DNA of 64,000 nucleotides. Origin: Thermoplasmata archaeon (GTDB lineage: Archaea; Thermoplasmatota; Thermoplasmata; UBA10834). The stretch covers positions 1 to 64,000 of the forward strand of contig JAOTTD010000003.1 in assembly GCA_029864565.1 (NCBI GenBank). The letters are read 5' to 3'. The notes beneath the pieces were generated by a model. The model saw only the letters and a program-made list of their open reading frames with translations. It made no database searches and was not told the origin of the DNA. Below are positions 33,745-43,859 of this stretch, piece by piece (the first letter of the stretch is position 1; every line of letters begins with the position of its first letter). The translations under genes were made by a program, and so were the position numbers.

Positions 33745-34641
33745 GTGATTAGAGGCGAGGGGCATCGGATGAACGGCTGGGTTGTCGCAAGCATCGTCAT
33801 CATCATCGCCACCGTGGTGTACTCGTATCAGAGACGGCTCAGCTATTCGATTGTGGCGAGCGTGTCATGCGGAGCGATATTCGTAATAACGATCCTTGCA
33901 TCTGACACATTTGACGTCATTTACAGCTCGACTTTCGCAGACCTGGCCTTCAGACCGCGGGACCTGCTGGATTTTGGCAGAAGTTATACAGTACTCACTT
34001 CGATGTTCACGCACGCAGGTCCCGAACACCTGATTTGGAACATCCTGGGACTGGCATTCCTTGGGACGATGTTCGAGCAGAAGGTAGGGACGCGACCGTT
34101 CATTATAGTCTTCATGATCTCGGGCGTGTGTGGGACGCTTGCGTTTGCAGCTCTCGGGTGGAATCATCTTACCGCGGCAGTTGGGGCGTCCGGTGCGATC
34201 AGTGGGGTGCTGGGAGCCCTAGGGAGGATGTTTCCCAATGAGCGAGTGGCGTTTATTCTGATGCCGACTTTCCCGATGCCGATATGGGTATTCATCCTTG
34301 GATATCTGGGACTGCAGCTGATATTCGCGCTGGGAGATACGAACATCGCGGTTGAAGCGCACATCGGAGGATTGCTGGCTGGGATGATAACCGCCCCGTA
34401 TATCGCGAAGCTTCCGCTGCACAAGAGAGTCAAGCGCATGATATCGCTCAACGCTTTACGAAGGCTTGCTAATACGCCGGAGCTGAAGTTGATTCTCAGG
34501 CGGATCGAAGACGAGGAGATTCCGGACGTTCGCAGCGCATGGATCGAGGAGTTTCTGTCGAAGGCGAACTGCCCCCATTGCGGCGCGCGTATCAGGGTGT
34601 CTCGCGAATCGATTACCTGCGAGCGGGGGCATATGCTCTGA
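33745..34641 (+). CDS. Rhomboid-family intramembrane protease with C-terminal zinc-ribbon-like tail
   Basis: TSMFTHAGPEHLIWNILGLAFLG, GASGAISGVLGAL, AHIGGLLAGM; tail NCPHCGARIRVSRESITCERGHML. Confidence 0.9.
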   Translation: MIRGEGHRMNGWVVASIVIIIATVVYSYQRRLSYSIVASVSCGAIFVITILASDTFDVIYSSTFADLAFRPRDLLDFGRSYTVLTSMFTHAGPEHLIWNILGLAFLGTMFEQKVGTRPFIIVFMISGVCGTLAFAALGWNHLTAAVGASGAISGVLGALGRMFPNERVAFILMPTFPMPIWVFILGYLGLQLIFALGDTNIAVEAHIGGLLAGMITAPYIAKLPLHKRVKRMISLNALRRLANTPELKLILRRIEDEEIPDVRSAWIEEFLSKANCPHCGARIRVSRESITCERGHML

Positions 34642-34644
34642 CAG

Positions 34645-35211
34645 GGCCAAGAATCCTGGTCCTCCGTGAGGGGCACATTGTCAGGGATGGCAATTAAGAG
34701 GTCGATGCTTCCTCCACCGTTGCCGTCATAGAATCTGGTGATCACGTAATCATTGTGGATACCGGTTCCCGTGCCGAATCGGGGGAATTGGGGCACGTGT
34801 TGAATGCGCGTTCATTGCGCCCCGACGACATCGATATTGCAGTGAACGCCCATCTCCATATAGACCACTGCGGAGGAAATGACCTGTTCCCGAAGGCGCC
34901 TTTTATGGCGCATGGGATGGAGGACCCGCCCTTTGGCGCCGTGAAGGTCAATGAAGGTTGCGGGAAGAGTGTCGGCCATGGAAACCCCGGGACACACGGC
35001 AGGCAGTGTGACGATCATTGTCGAAGCAGAGCAGAGGTGCGCGATATGTGGGGATGCCATCCCGGCCAAAGCCAACTACGATGCTGGCGTGCCTCCCGCC
35101 ATCCATACGGGCCGTCGCCTGGCCACTCATAGCATGAACAGGATACTCTCGTGGGCTGAAATCGTCATACCCGGCCACGACACTCCGTTTGAGGTGGCTA
35201 GAAAGAAGTAA
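34645..35211 (+). pseudogene. MBL-fold metallohydrolase, disrupted by an in-frame stop and a frameshift
   Basis: RILVLREGHIVRDGN*EVDASSTVAVIESGDHVIIVDTGSR...AVNAHLHIDHCGGNDLFP...FGAVKV then new frame KVAGRVSAMETPGHTAGSVTIIVEAEQRCAICGDAIP...EIVIPGHDTPFE. Confidence 0.85.
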
Positions 35212-35239
35212 GTCTCAGGAGCATTATCGGATGGAATAG

Positions 35240-35845
35240 ATGACGACGCCGACCTCCATCATTGTGGAATGCCCCATATGCAAGGATGAGACGCTTCACC
35301 AAGTTCTGTCTGGCAAGCTGGCCGGGAAGAACGCCAACGTGCTCGATTCGACGGTCAAGTGCAGGTCCTGTGGGCGGGTACACCATGTCGTCCTTAAGGG
35401 CGAGAAGCCAATCTCCGTCCCGGTAGTCGTCAGTTGGCTCAAGGAGTCGAAGCGCGAGTCGATAATTCTCGGCCCTGACGAAGTGCTTTCGGTCAACGAC
35501 GAGGTCATGTGCGCGGATCTGCCAGTGCTCGTTACATCGATAGAGTCGAAAGCGGGCGCACGGGCCGACGTATGCAAGGTCAGGGATATCAGCACCATCT
35601 GGGCCAAGCGGTTCGACAAAGTGAAGATACTGTTCTCCATCAATCACCACGGCAAGACGTATCCTGAGCAGATGATTGTCTCGCCCGACGAGGAGTTCTT
35701 CGTGGGCGACATGCTTCGCGTGGGCAACAGGGACGTGGTGATCCATGCGATAAAGATCCAGGGGAAGAGCGTCAGGAAGGGAGGGGCCGCAGCGAGGGAC
35801 GTTGTGAGAATCTACGCTAATATCGTCCGGAAGACTACTTATTGA
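35240..35845 (+). CDS. HVO_0476-family (COG1326-like) zinc finger protein
   Basis: VECPICKDETLHQVL...VKCRSCGRVHHVVL plus C-terminal OB-like half. Confidence 0.75.
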   Translation: MTTPTSIIVECPICKDETLHQVLSGKLAGKNANVLDSTVKCRSCGRVHHVVLKGEKPISVPVVVSWLKESKRESIILGPDEVLSVNDEVMCADLPVLVTSIESKAGARADVCKVRDISTIWAKRFDKVKILFSINHHGKTYPEQMIVSPDEEFFVGDMLRVGNRDVVIHAIKIQGKSVRKGGAAARDVVRIYANIVRKTTY

Positions 35846-35894
35846 CCGGCGGATTCGCCAAGGTTTAACATCGAACATTGACATAGATGGACCC

Positions 35895-36548
35895 ATGGAC
35901 AAGGAAGCCATGAGGGTGGAGCGCGACGCACTGGTGGATAGCCTCATAAGACGGGGATACATTGTTTCGTCCATTGTCGAGGAGGCTATGAGGCGAGTGC
36001 CGAGGGAGGAGTTCGTGCCCGCGAGGATCAAGGGCGACGCCTATGTCGACACCCCTATGCCAATCGGAGCGGGACAGACGATATCCGCTCCACACATGGT
36101 GGCGATAATGGTGGAGAAACTCGACCTCAAACAGGGCCATAGAGTGCTCGAGGTGGGCTCAGGCTCCGGATATCACGCCGCGGTCGTCGCGGAGGCAATC
36201 GCGCCAGGCGGGCACGTCTTCACAATCGAACGTATAGAGCCTCTTGCACGTTTCGCGGAGGATAATCTGAAGCGGACCGGTTACGACGACGTCTCAGTTT
36301 TTGTGGGCGACGGGTCGAAAGGGTTGAGGGAACACGCGCCTTATGACAGGATATTCGTCGCGTGCGGGGCCCCCGATATCCCCGTTCCCCTGATTGACCA
36401 GCTGGCGGATAATGGGCTGATGCTCGTGCCCGTCGGCAATAGAATGTACCAGGATCTGATCCGCGTCGAGAGAAAGGGTGACAGCATCATCAGACAGAAC
36501 TACGGTGGGTGCGTATTCGTTCCGCTCATCGGAGAGTTCGGATATTGA
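35895..36548 (+). CDS. pcm: Protein-L-isoaspartate O-methyltransferase
   Basis: RVPREEFVP, GAGQTISAPHMVAIM, VLEVGSGSGYHAAVVAE. Confidence 0.95.
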   Translation: MDKEAMRVERDALVDSLIRRGYIVSSIVEEAMRRVPREEFVPARIKGDAYVDTPMPIGAGQTISAPHMVAIMVEKLDLKQGHRVLEVGSGSGYHAAVVAEAIAPGGHVFTIERIEPLARFAEDNLKRTGYDDVSVFVGDGSKGLREHAPYDRIFVACGAPDIPVPLIDQLADNGLMLVPVGNRMYQDLIRVERKGDSIIRQNYGGCVFVPLIGEFGY

Positions 36549-36552
36549 CTGG

Positions 36553-37188
36553 TCACAAGATGTCAAGTATTCTTCGCAGATCCTTTTCGTGGACTACCCG
36601 ATCCGCTCTTTGCAGGATGTCATCGTCCTCGGGGCAGAAAGCTATCCCGAGGCCGGAAGCGTCGAACATGGGGATATCGTAGCGCGAGTTGCCGACGCTG
36701 ACGATGCCGCTCTTGTCGAATCCGAACATGTTCGCCAACATCTGCACCTTCTGGTCCTTCCCGTCCAACCTGACGTTGAGGATGCCCTCGCCCGTCAGCC
36801 TTCCCAAGCAATCAGCCACGAATCCGTTCGCGAAGAACATGTCCATCTCAAGCTCGATGGCGACCCTCTCCGCCAGGATATCTATGCCCGCGGATACGAT
36901 CGCAGTCTTGGCGCCTTTCATTCTCAGGATTTCAACCGTCTCCCTTGCGCCTTTCATCAACGGGGCGGTCGACAATATGCGTTTCAAGCGGTCCATCGTA
37001 AGCGTCGGATCTCGCTCCATCCACAGAGCCACGTCTCTCCTGATGAATTCCAAATCGTCGATTTCGCCCCTCAGGTATGCCTGAAGGGAATGTTCGTTGT
37101 CGACGCCGAAATGCCTGTGGACGTAGACCCACGAACTCTCGATGTCCACGAGTACACCGTCCATGTCGAAGACCACGAGCTTGGCCAT
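36553..37188 (-). CDS. HAD-family phosphatase (phosphoserine phosphatase-like)
   Basis: VVFDMDGVLVDIESSW, KTAIVSAGIDILAERVA, VGNSRYDIPMFDASGLGIAF. Confidence 0.88.
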   Translation of the reverse strand: MAKLVVFDMDGVLVDIESSWVYVHRHFGVDNEHSLQAYLRGEIDDLEFIRRDVALWMERDPTLTMDRLKRILSTAPLMKGARETVEILRMKGAKTAIVSAGIDILAERVAIELEMDMFFANGFVADCLGRLTGEGILNVRLDGKDQKVQMLANMFGFDKSGIVSVGNSRYDIPMFDASGLGIAFCPEDDDILQRADRVVHEKDLRRILDIL

Positions 37189-37242
37189 GCGCTCTGATTG
37201 CGGAAAGCTTTATTAAAAGCCTCCCCCGATGGCCCGGCACAG

Positions 37243-37962
37243 ATGATAACGCTCATTGGCGTTGGGCATGTGTTCGCGATATCAAACCAGGTCACGCAGC
37301 TTATATGCTCGAGAAGGCCCGATGTCGTCTGCATCGAACTCGACAAGGCGAGGTATGATTCTCTTCAAAACCGCACCCGATCAGGACGCGTCCCCATCCA
37401 ATATTCGTTGCTAGCGCTCTTCCAAAGGAGGATGGCGGATAAGTTTGGCACTGAAGCAGGTGATGAGATGCTCGCAGCGGCGGCGGCCGCGCACGAGGTC
37501 AACGCGAAGGTCGCTCTCATCGACGTCGAGGCCTCAGCTATGTTGACGATGCTGTGGAGTAAGATGTCGATGAAGGAGAGGGTGAAACTCCTCGTGGGAG
37601 CGCTGATTGGCCTCGTCACCTCGAAGGAGACGGTTGAGAAGGAGATCGAGGCCTTTCAGAATGATGACGAGGCCTATCTGAACGGCATAGGTGAACAGTT
37701 CCCGATTCTCAAGAAGGTGCTTATCGACGACAGGAACCGGATAATGGCTCAACGAATTTCCCGGATTGCGGAGACCCATACAAACGTGGTCGCCGTGATC
37801 GGCGACGGCCACATTAACGGCATCGCTACGCAGCTGGCACGCGGAGATTTGGAGATAGTCCGACTGAAGCAGCTTATGAGCGGCGTCCCATTGAGCTCTG
37901 AAGGGCCCGCCGAGCACAGCACGAGCTTCTATGTCGACGACACCATCGGTCGGCAGAGCTGA
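37243..37962 (+). CDS. TraB-family protein
   Basis: ITLIGVGHVFAISNQVTQLICSRRPDVVCIELDKARYDSL, VVAVIGDGHINGIATQL. Confidence 0.82.
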   Translation: MITLIGVGHVFAISNQVTQLICSRRPDVVCIELDKARYDSLQNRTRSGRVPIQYSLLALFQRRMADKFGTEAGDEMLAAAAAAHEVNAKVALIDVEASAMLTMLWSKMSMKERVKLLVGALIGLVTSKETVEKEIEAFQNDDEAYLNGIGEQFPILKKVLIDDRNRIMAQRISRIAETHTNVVAVIGDGHINGIATQLARGDLEIVRLKQLMSGVPLSSEGPAEHSTSFYVDDTIGRQS

Positions 37963-38059
37963 TTGCCCCAATCACATAGATGCGCCTCCTCCGTTCACAT
38001 TCCCCATGAAAAGAATTTAGAACGGGAACTCCTTAGGCTGCTCGGCGGCAGGTGCGTTT

Positions 38060-38776
38060 GTGAAGGTCACACTGATAAATCACACGGAGAACCCCGATAG
38101 GGTATGCGCCGCCGCGGCGCAGTCCTGTTATTCCGAGAAGGGCGCGACAGAGCTGTTCGAGGCCACCTCCGACGACCGGGCAGAGAAGATGATTGAGAAG
38201 GTCGTCGGCATGGGACACCTATCAGTTGTTGAACACGCACATTTCACGTTCAGCGTTGAGGGTGTGTCGAGGAGTCTGACCCATCAGCTCGTCAGACACA
38301 GAATCGCTTCGTATTCCCAACAAAGTCAGAGATACGTGAGCATGGACAGGGCGGAGTACGTGATTCCTCAGACGATATCCGATGACCCTGAGGCGAGGGC
38401 CTTGTACGCGAAGGCGATGGACGAAGCGTGGAAGGCTTATCGCGAATTGGCACGGAAGGTTCCGAAGGAGGACGCCCGCTACGTCCTGCCGAATTCATGC
38501 CATACCAACATAACGGTTACCATGAACGCCAGGGAGCTTTGGCACCTGTTCAGGCTCAGGTGCTGCAGACGCGCGCAGTGGGAGATACGCCTGATGGCCT
38601 GGATGATGCTCGCGGAGGCGAAGAAGGTCGCCCCAATACTCTTCTCCGATGCTGGGCCAGGATGCTTCAGGGGTGCCTGCCCCGAAGGCGAGTACTCCTG
38701 TGGGAAGCCGTACGACAAAGCCGACCCCCCAACCGAGGACGACCTGATGGTGAAGAGCTCCGGCGCGCGCGAGTAG
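38060..38776 (+). CDS. thyX: FAD-dependent thymidylate synthase (GTG start)
   Basis: [15 protein letters not shown] motif, [28 protein letters not shown]. Confidence 0.95.
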   Translation: MKVTLINHTENPDRVCAAAAQSCYSEKGATELFEATSDDRAEKMIEKVVGMGHLSVVEHAHFTFSVEGVSRSLTHQLVRHRIASYSQQSQRYVSMDRAEYVIPQTISDDPEARALYAKAMDEAWKAYRELARKVPKEDARYVLPNSCHTNITVTMNARELWHLFRLRCCRRAQWEIRLMAWMMLAEAKKVAPILFSDAGPGCFRGACPEGEYSCGKPYDKADPPTEDDLMVKSSGARE

Positions 38777-38858
38777 CGGTGGCATGTGGCGGCCCACTCG
38801 CGGCGTTCCACAAACCATATATATACCCTTCTCATTGGGAAGCCTCCACGGTGAGCCA

Positions 38859-39050
38859 ATGGGTAACATAAGACCGACGTACATCAAGCGGGTGGCCGTC
38901 GAGCTGGTGCAGAAGTATCCTGACCAGTTCACAGGCGACTACCAACACAACAAGCAAATGGTATCCAAACTCACCGATGTGCGCTCCGTTTCAATGAGGA
39001 ACAAGATCGCCGGTTATGTCACCAGATACCGGAAGCGATACGAGGCCTGA
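38859..39050 (+). CDS. 30S ribosomal protein S17e
   Basis: [46 protein letters not shown]. Confidence 0.95.
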   Translation: MGNIRPTYIKRVAVELVQKYPDQFTGDYQHNKQMVSKLTDVRSVSMRNKIAGYVTRYRKRYEA

Positions 39051-39145
39051 CATAACATGTATCTTTGAACCGGACGCGATGCGTTTTTGCGGCGCTTCGC
39101 GCGGCCGAGGATATATTAAAGGAAGCGTATCAGGTGTGTGTTTGA

Positions 39146-40123
39146 ATGCAGCCTGCTGTTGAGACCCAGTCTCTAACAAGAGTGTTTCGACCTAAGAGGA
39201 AGAAGGAGGGTAGCATAGTGACGGCCCTCGATTCCGTCGACCTCCGCATCAACAAAGGTGAATTGTTCGGCGTACTGGGCCCGAACGGCGCTGGAAAGAC
39301 TACCCTGCTGAAGATACTGAGCACTCTCCTGCTGCCCACGTCGGGGAAGGCCTACGTGGCGGGGTTCGATGTCGAGAAAGACCTTCTGGATGTGCGGAAG
39401 CGCATAAACATGGTCTCTGGCGGCGAGATATCGGGATACGGCCTTCTGACGGTCAGAGAGAACCTCTGGATGTTCTCGCAGTTCTACGGCATCAAGAGCA
39501 AGGAAGCGAACGCCAGGATCGAGGAGCTTCTCGGGCGCTTCGGCCTTACGGAGAAGGCCAAGGAGAAGGTCAGGACGCTTTCGACCGGCCAGAGGCAGAA
39601 GATGAACGTCATAAGGGGTTTCGTCACGAACCCGGAGATAGTGTTCCTGGACGAGCCAACTCTCGGCCTCGATGTCAACGCAGCGAGGGCGGTCAGGGAC
39701 TTCATCGTCGATTGGATTCGCAGTGACCGGAGCCGAACCGTGCTGCTGACCACACACTACATGATGGAGGCTGATGAACTCTGTGACCGGATAGCCATAA
39801 TCGACGACGGGAAGATCCTCGCCTGCGACACACCGAGCAACCTGAAGAGGATGGTCAAGATGAACACCACTTTGACTCTCTCTGTCGCTGGTCTCAATGA
39901 GATCGCCGGTTTCGACACCATCCAAGGCCTCAACAGCTACTCGCAGACGAAGGACGTCGAGAGCAGCACAACTAAGCTAAGGTTCGTGCTTGAAGACGAA
40001 TCGTGCGTGTCCGACATAGTGTCCAAGGTGGTGGCGGAAGGGTCGAAGATAATGTCGCTCCAGAAGACTGAGCCGACACTTGAGGACGTCTTCATCAAGC
40101 TTGTCGGGAGAGGCTTGGAATGA
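39146..40123 (+). CDS. ABC-2-type transporter ATP-binding protein
   Basis: Walker A GPNGAGKTT, LSTGQRQKM signature, IVFLDEPTLGLD. Confidence 0.95.
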   Translation: MQPAVETQSLTRVFRPKRKKEGSIVTALDSVDLRINKGELFGVLGPNGAGKTTLLKILSTLLLPTSGKAYVAGFDVEKDLLDVRKRINMVSGGEISGYGLLTVRENLWMFSQFYGIKSKEANARIEELLGRFGLTEKAKEKVRTLSTGQRQKMNVIRGFVTNPEIVFLDEPTLGLDVNAARAVRDFIVDWIRSDRSRTVLLTTHYMMEADELCDRIAIIDDGKILACDTPSNLKRMVKMNTTLTLSVAGLNEIAGFDTIQGLNSYSQTKDVESSTTKLRFVLEDESCVSDIVSKVVAEGSKIMSLQKTEPTLEDVFIKLVGRGLE

Positions 40124-40944
40124 CAGATAGCTATCTCATGAGGAACCTGCGGGCTGTCCGGGGCAGGGCATATCCCAGGCTAATAGGGTCGACTCGGGAG
40201 CCAAGCTGGTTCGTGTTCGACGTCATCCTCCCACTTTTCACAATAGCTGGCTACGCTTACGTATACAAGTTCCTGGACGCCAGAGCGGAGCTCATCGGAT
40301 ACGTCGTCCTAGGCGGCGCGATGACCGCGTTCTGGTTGAACATACTGTGGTCGATGGCCTCCCAATTGTACTGGGAGAAGGAGATCGGCAACCTGCCGCT
40401 CTACCTGATGGCTCCGATATCGAGGATGTCAATCCTCGCCGGGATGGCGGTCGGGGGATTGTTCGAGACCACGATTCAGGCAGCTATGACACTGGCCATC
40501 GGCGCGATTGCGTTCAACGTCGTGTTCTCACTCGCCAGTCCAGTCATGCTGTTAGTCGTGTTCGTAGTGACGATGATTGCCCTATACGGCATGGGAATGA
40601 TGTTCGCGTCACTGTATCTACTGCTCGGGAGAGAAGCATATCACCTATCCGCACTGATGATGGAGCCCGTGTACTTCGCCTCGGGGTTCTACTTCCCGGT
40701 GAGGCACCTCGGGTTCTGGGCGGCGGCCGGGGCGTCCGTCATACCGATAACCCTGGGCCTTGACGCGCTGAGGCAGATAATCTTCCCTGAGGGGATAGCA
40801 GAGGACGCGTTTCTGCCGTTGAACACGGAGATCGCATTGCTGTCGGGCCTGTGCGTCGTATTCATGGTGCTTTCGAGGTACGCGCTAAGGTACATGGAAT
40901 ACCTGGGAAAGACGACTGGGAGGCTGACTCTTAGATGGCAGTGA
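40120..40944 (+). CDS. ABC-2-type permease
   Basis: Six-TM hydrophobic protein, overlaps ATPase gene end. Confidence 0.88.
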   Translation: MTDSYLMRNLRAVRGRAYPRLIGSTREPSWFVFDVILPLFTIAGYAYVYKFLDARAELIGYVVLGGAMTAFWLNILWSMASQLYWEKEIGNLPLYLMAPISRMSILAGMAVGGLFETTIQAAMTLAIGAIAFNVVFSLASPVMLLVVFVVTMIALYGMGMMFASLYLLLGREAYHLSALMMEPVYFASGFYFPVRHLGFWAAAGASVIPITLGLDALRQIIFPEGIAEDAFLPLNTEIALLSGLCVVFMVLSRYALRYMEYLGKTTGRLTLRWQ

Positions 40945-41813
40945 TGAACGACCTCAAGGTATTCAAGGACTCAGCGTGGCTCGGATGGCAGATGGAGGCC
41001 AACTGGACAGACCCGTTCTTGTTCCTCACATATTCGATTGTCAAGCCGATAGCGGGCACGTTGATACTCGTGTTGATGTATATGGTGGTGACCGGCGGCG
41101 AGACCGGCAACGCGTTCTTCTCATACATGTACGTCGGGAACGCCATGTACATGTTCGTGGCCGAAGTGCTGTTCGGGGTGACATGGGTCATCCACGACGA
41201 CAGGGAGCACTACATGACCCTGAAGCAGGTGTACATCGCGCCAATGAACTTCTACATGTACATCATGGGCAGGTCCGCCATCAAGATAGCAATCACATCC
41301 TTCGGGGTGCTGGTAACCCTCATATTCGGCGTGATGGCGCTCGGCGTCGATATCGATCTCGCCGCAGTCGATTGGCCGCTCCTCGCAGCCTCGCTCGTGT
41401 TGGGACTGGCTTGCATATGCATACTCGGGCTCGCTTTGGGGGGCGTGTCGTTCCTCACGGCCAAGCACAGCATAGGAATCAACGAGGGGTTGGCGGGGGT
41501 GTTCTATGTGTTGTCCGGCGTTGTATTCCCGATCACGATACTCCCGACGTGGGCCCAGTCGGTTTCAAGGATTCTTCCCGTGACATACTGGATGGAGGCC
41601 ATCAGACGAGCCATCGAACCTGGAGCCATGCGTGAGTTGGCTGACACTTCGGGGTTCGATGTGACCGGTATGGGCGGCATAAGCGACCTGACGATGATGT
41701 TGTACCTGCTGGTCTCCGTCGGCGCGTTCTTCGTCATGTCGATTGGCGTGTTCAGGGTGGCGGATTACATAGCACGCAAGAAGGGCAAGGTCGATTGGAC
41801 GACCGCGTACTGA
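40935..41813 (+). CDS. ABC-2-type permease
   Basis: Multi-TM protein overlapping previous permease; LSGVVFPITILPTWAQSVSRILPVTYWMEAIR. Confidence 0.9.
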   Translation: MAVMNDLKVFKDSAWLGWQMEANWTDPFLFLTYSIVKPIAGTLILVLMYMVVTGGETGNAFFSYMYVGNAMYMFVAEVLFGVTWVIHDDREHYMTLKQVYIAPMNFYMYIMGRSAIKIAITSFGVLVTLIFGVMALGVDIDLAAVDWPLLAASLVLGLACICILGLALGGVSFLTAKHSIGINEGLAGVFYVLSGVVFPITILPTWAQSVSRILPVTYWMEAIRRAIEPGAMRELADTSGFDVTGMGGISDLTMMLYLLVSVGAFFVMSIGVFRVADYIARKKGKVDWTTAY

Positions 41814-41879
41814 GGCATATCCCGATGGTTAGCTATTTCTACCGCCGCCCACATGGAGGAGCCGACCCCATCGAGAAAT

Positions 41880-41953
41880 GCCCGAGTGGGGTAGCTTGGA
41901 TATCCTAGGAGCCTGCGGAGCTCCGGACCTGGGTTCGAATCCCAGCTCGGGCG
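41880..41953 (+). tRNA. tRNA-Arg(GCG)
   Basis: Acceptor GCCCGAG/CTCGGGC, anticodon loop CTGCGGA, T-arm CTGGG-TTCGAAT-CCCAG; intronless. Confidence 0.92.
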
Positions 41954-41966
41954 CCTCGACCTTCTC

Positions 41967-43391
41967 TCACCATTCTTTGAGGATCTTGTCGATAGCTGCC
42001 GCCTGATCGGCGTCGAGCTTTGGGTTCTTCGGACCATCGAGTATGCGAGATGCTTCCTCGTGCGCCTTGACGATGGCGTCGTTCCTTTCGGCCACCTTTA
42101 ACCTCTCAGCGATGGTGCAGCTCGGGATGCGCGTCGCAGTCGCCTCCTTCCTGAACATCAGCGACGTGTGCCTCTTTGCAAGGAAGTTGCCGTCCAATCC
42201 CGCGGCCCTTATCGTGTCGAACGATATGGCATCCTCTCCGAAGTCGAATTCTCGCGTGAACTCGCGCGCTGCCTCCCACACCCAAGCGTCCAGTACGAGT
42301 TGTTCGTAGGATGCCCCGGCAGCTTGGTCAAGGCCACCGAAGCCAGAGGCAAGATCGGATTGAACAATGGCGTAGCTCGTCATGTAGTGAACGCCCTCCC
42401 AGATGTTGCCCATGGTTGTCGAGAGGTTTTCCAGTCCGAGGCCAGCAACCATCTTCGGCAGGCCGTAGTGTTCGGCCATCTGTCCGGCCGCAGCTCTGAA
42501 AAGGGGCGTCTCCAAGGCGCCGTAGTCGATTGACCCGGTTTTCAGATCGCCCGGGCTCGAATCGGAGCTGAACACAAAGGGCGAACCCTTGCTGGCTGCC
42601 TGAGATATCACGAGGCTGGCGAGGTTCTCCGCCGTTGTCTGGGCGACCGTCCCAGAGATGGTCACGGGGGAGGTCAGGCCAGCAACGGACGCGGCCATCG
42701 CGACGACTGGAATGCCAGCTCGGGCGAACTCGACCTGGGCCTCTACGAGGCCCTTCTCGAAGGCCAGTGGTGATATTGGACACTGGACAGAGGATATTAT
42801 GGGCCTCTTGGCCAAGTTGTCCTCCCCGTCCGTCAATATTGAGGCCATGCGCACCATCATCTTTGCTTGCTCTGCGGTTATCGCTCCAAGCTGGACGTGC
42901 TTGGTGGTCCACTCGAGCGTCGTCTTCAGCTCGTACACTTCCTTAATACGCGCTGGCTGCTCGAGTGCGCCTACCATCGGCCAGAAGAAGTCTATCTGCG
43001 GCATGGCTTCTACGAGGATTGCGAAATTGCGCAGGTCAGCCGAGGTCGTAGCCCTACTCTCGCCGGTCAAGAGGTTTACCATGTAAACGCCTTCGCCGCC
43101 GTTCGCCACGTACATCCTGCCGTCGACAGCCGGTATCCTCATGTCCTTGGATTCGTCCCTGGCTGCCAGAAGAATCGATTTCGGAGCGGTGGAAAGAGCC
43201 TCCTTCACGACGTTCTCCGGGATGAGCATGCGCTCGCCGTTCTTAGATCTCATTGCCCCGTACTCCTCGAGCATCTCGCCAACTGTTACGCTGTGCACAC
43301 GGACGCCCACTTCATCCAGGAGCCTTAGCGCTATCGCATGTATCCTACTGGTCTCAGTTCCATCTAGAAAATGCATCCTCGCTCTCGCCAT
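41967..43391 (-). CDS. MttB-family (trimethylamine methyltransferase-like) protein without pyrrolysine
   Basis: RIHAIALRLLDEVGVRV...; YGLPKMVAGLGLENLSTTMGNIWEGVHYMTSYAIVQSDLASGFGGLDQAAGASYEQLVLD; uninterrupted ORF with no in-frame amber. Confidence 0.85.
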   Translation of the reverse strand: MARARMHFLDGTETSRIHAIALRLLDEVGVRVHSVTVGEMLEEYGAMRSKNGERMLIPENVVKEALSTAPKSILLAARDESKDMRIPAVDGRMYVANGGEGVYMVNLLTGESRATTSADLRNFAILVEAMPQIDFFWPMVGALEQPARIKEVYELKTTLEWTTKHVQLGAITAEQAKMMVRMASILTDGEDNLAKRPIISSVQCPISPLAFEKGLVEAQVEFARAGIPVVAMAASVAGLTSPVTISGTVAQTTAENLASLVISQAASKGSPFVFSSDSSPGDLKTGSIDYGALETPLFRAAAGQMAEHYGLPKMVAGLGLENLSTTMGNIWEGVHYMTSYAIVQSDLASGFGGLDQAAGASYEQLVLDAWVWEAAREFTREFDFGEDAISFDTIRAAGLDGNFLAKRHTSLMFRKEATATRIPSCTIAERLKVAERNDAIVKAHEEASRILDGPKNPKLDADQAAAIDKILKEW

Positions 43392-43472
43392 GTTGTGCAC
43401 CGTCCCAAAGCGGACCTGGTGAGGCAGTCAAGTTTACAAGAACCTTTTGGCTGAGAGAGGCGAAGGTTTTAG

Positions 43473-43820
43473 ATGGTTAACGCATTCAGCTTCACAAATG
43501 GTTTTGGCACCATGGAGGCGGAGTGGAAGAAGGCAATACGGCGTTTTCTGTTGAACAACCTCGGCCAGATGGAACAAGATGAGGTTGATGCGTGGCTCGC
43601 AGGCGATTTTGAGCTGGCCCCGTTGTTGGAGCCACCGTTAAGAGCACTCTACGAGCACAAAGGAATAATCCTGGCCGAGATGCACCAGATATCTCCCGCG
43701 GAGATATTTGACAGGTTCACGATGGAGCATCCCGAACTCTCGTTCCCCGACCGGAACAAGGCTATTCTGCGCATAGGTCACGAGCTGGAAACTCTCAAGT
43801 CATTCATAAGCGCCCTGTAG
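43473..43820 (+). CDS. Hypothetical protein
   Basis: 115-aa ORF with codon-like composition in an otherwise unoccupied region: MEAEWKKAIRRFLLNNLGQMEQDEVDAWL... Confidence 0.55.
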   Translation: MVNAFSFTNGFGTMEAEWKKAIRRFLLNNLGQMEQDEVDAWLAGDFELAPLLEPPLRALYEHKGIILAEMHQISPAEIFDRFTMEHPELSFPDRNKAILRIGHELETLKSFISAL

Positions 43821-43859
43821 ATCATGTCCAAATCAGTTACCAGAATGATGATGAATAAG

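Noticed and set aside
36478-37197. 239-aa plus-strand ORF
   Set aside because: Antisense to the HAD phosphatase; no motifs. Shadow ORF.
41967-43391. Possible pyrrolysine codon in the MttB-like gene
   Set aside because: The reading frame is continuous with no in-frame TAG, so Pyl decoding is not indicated here.
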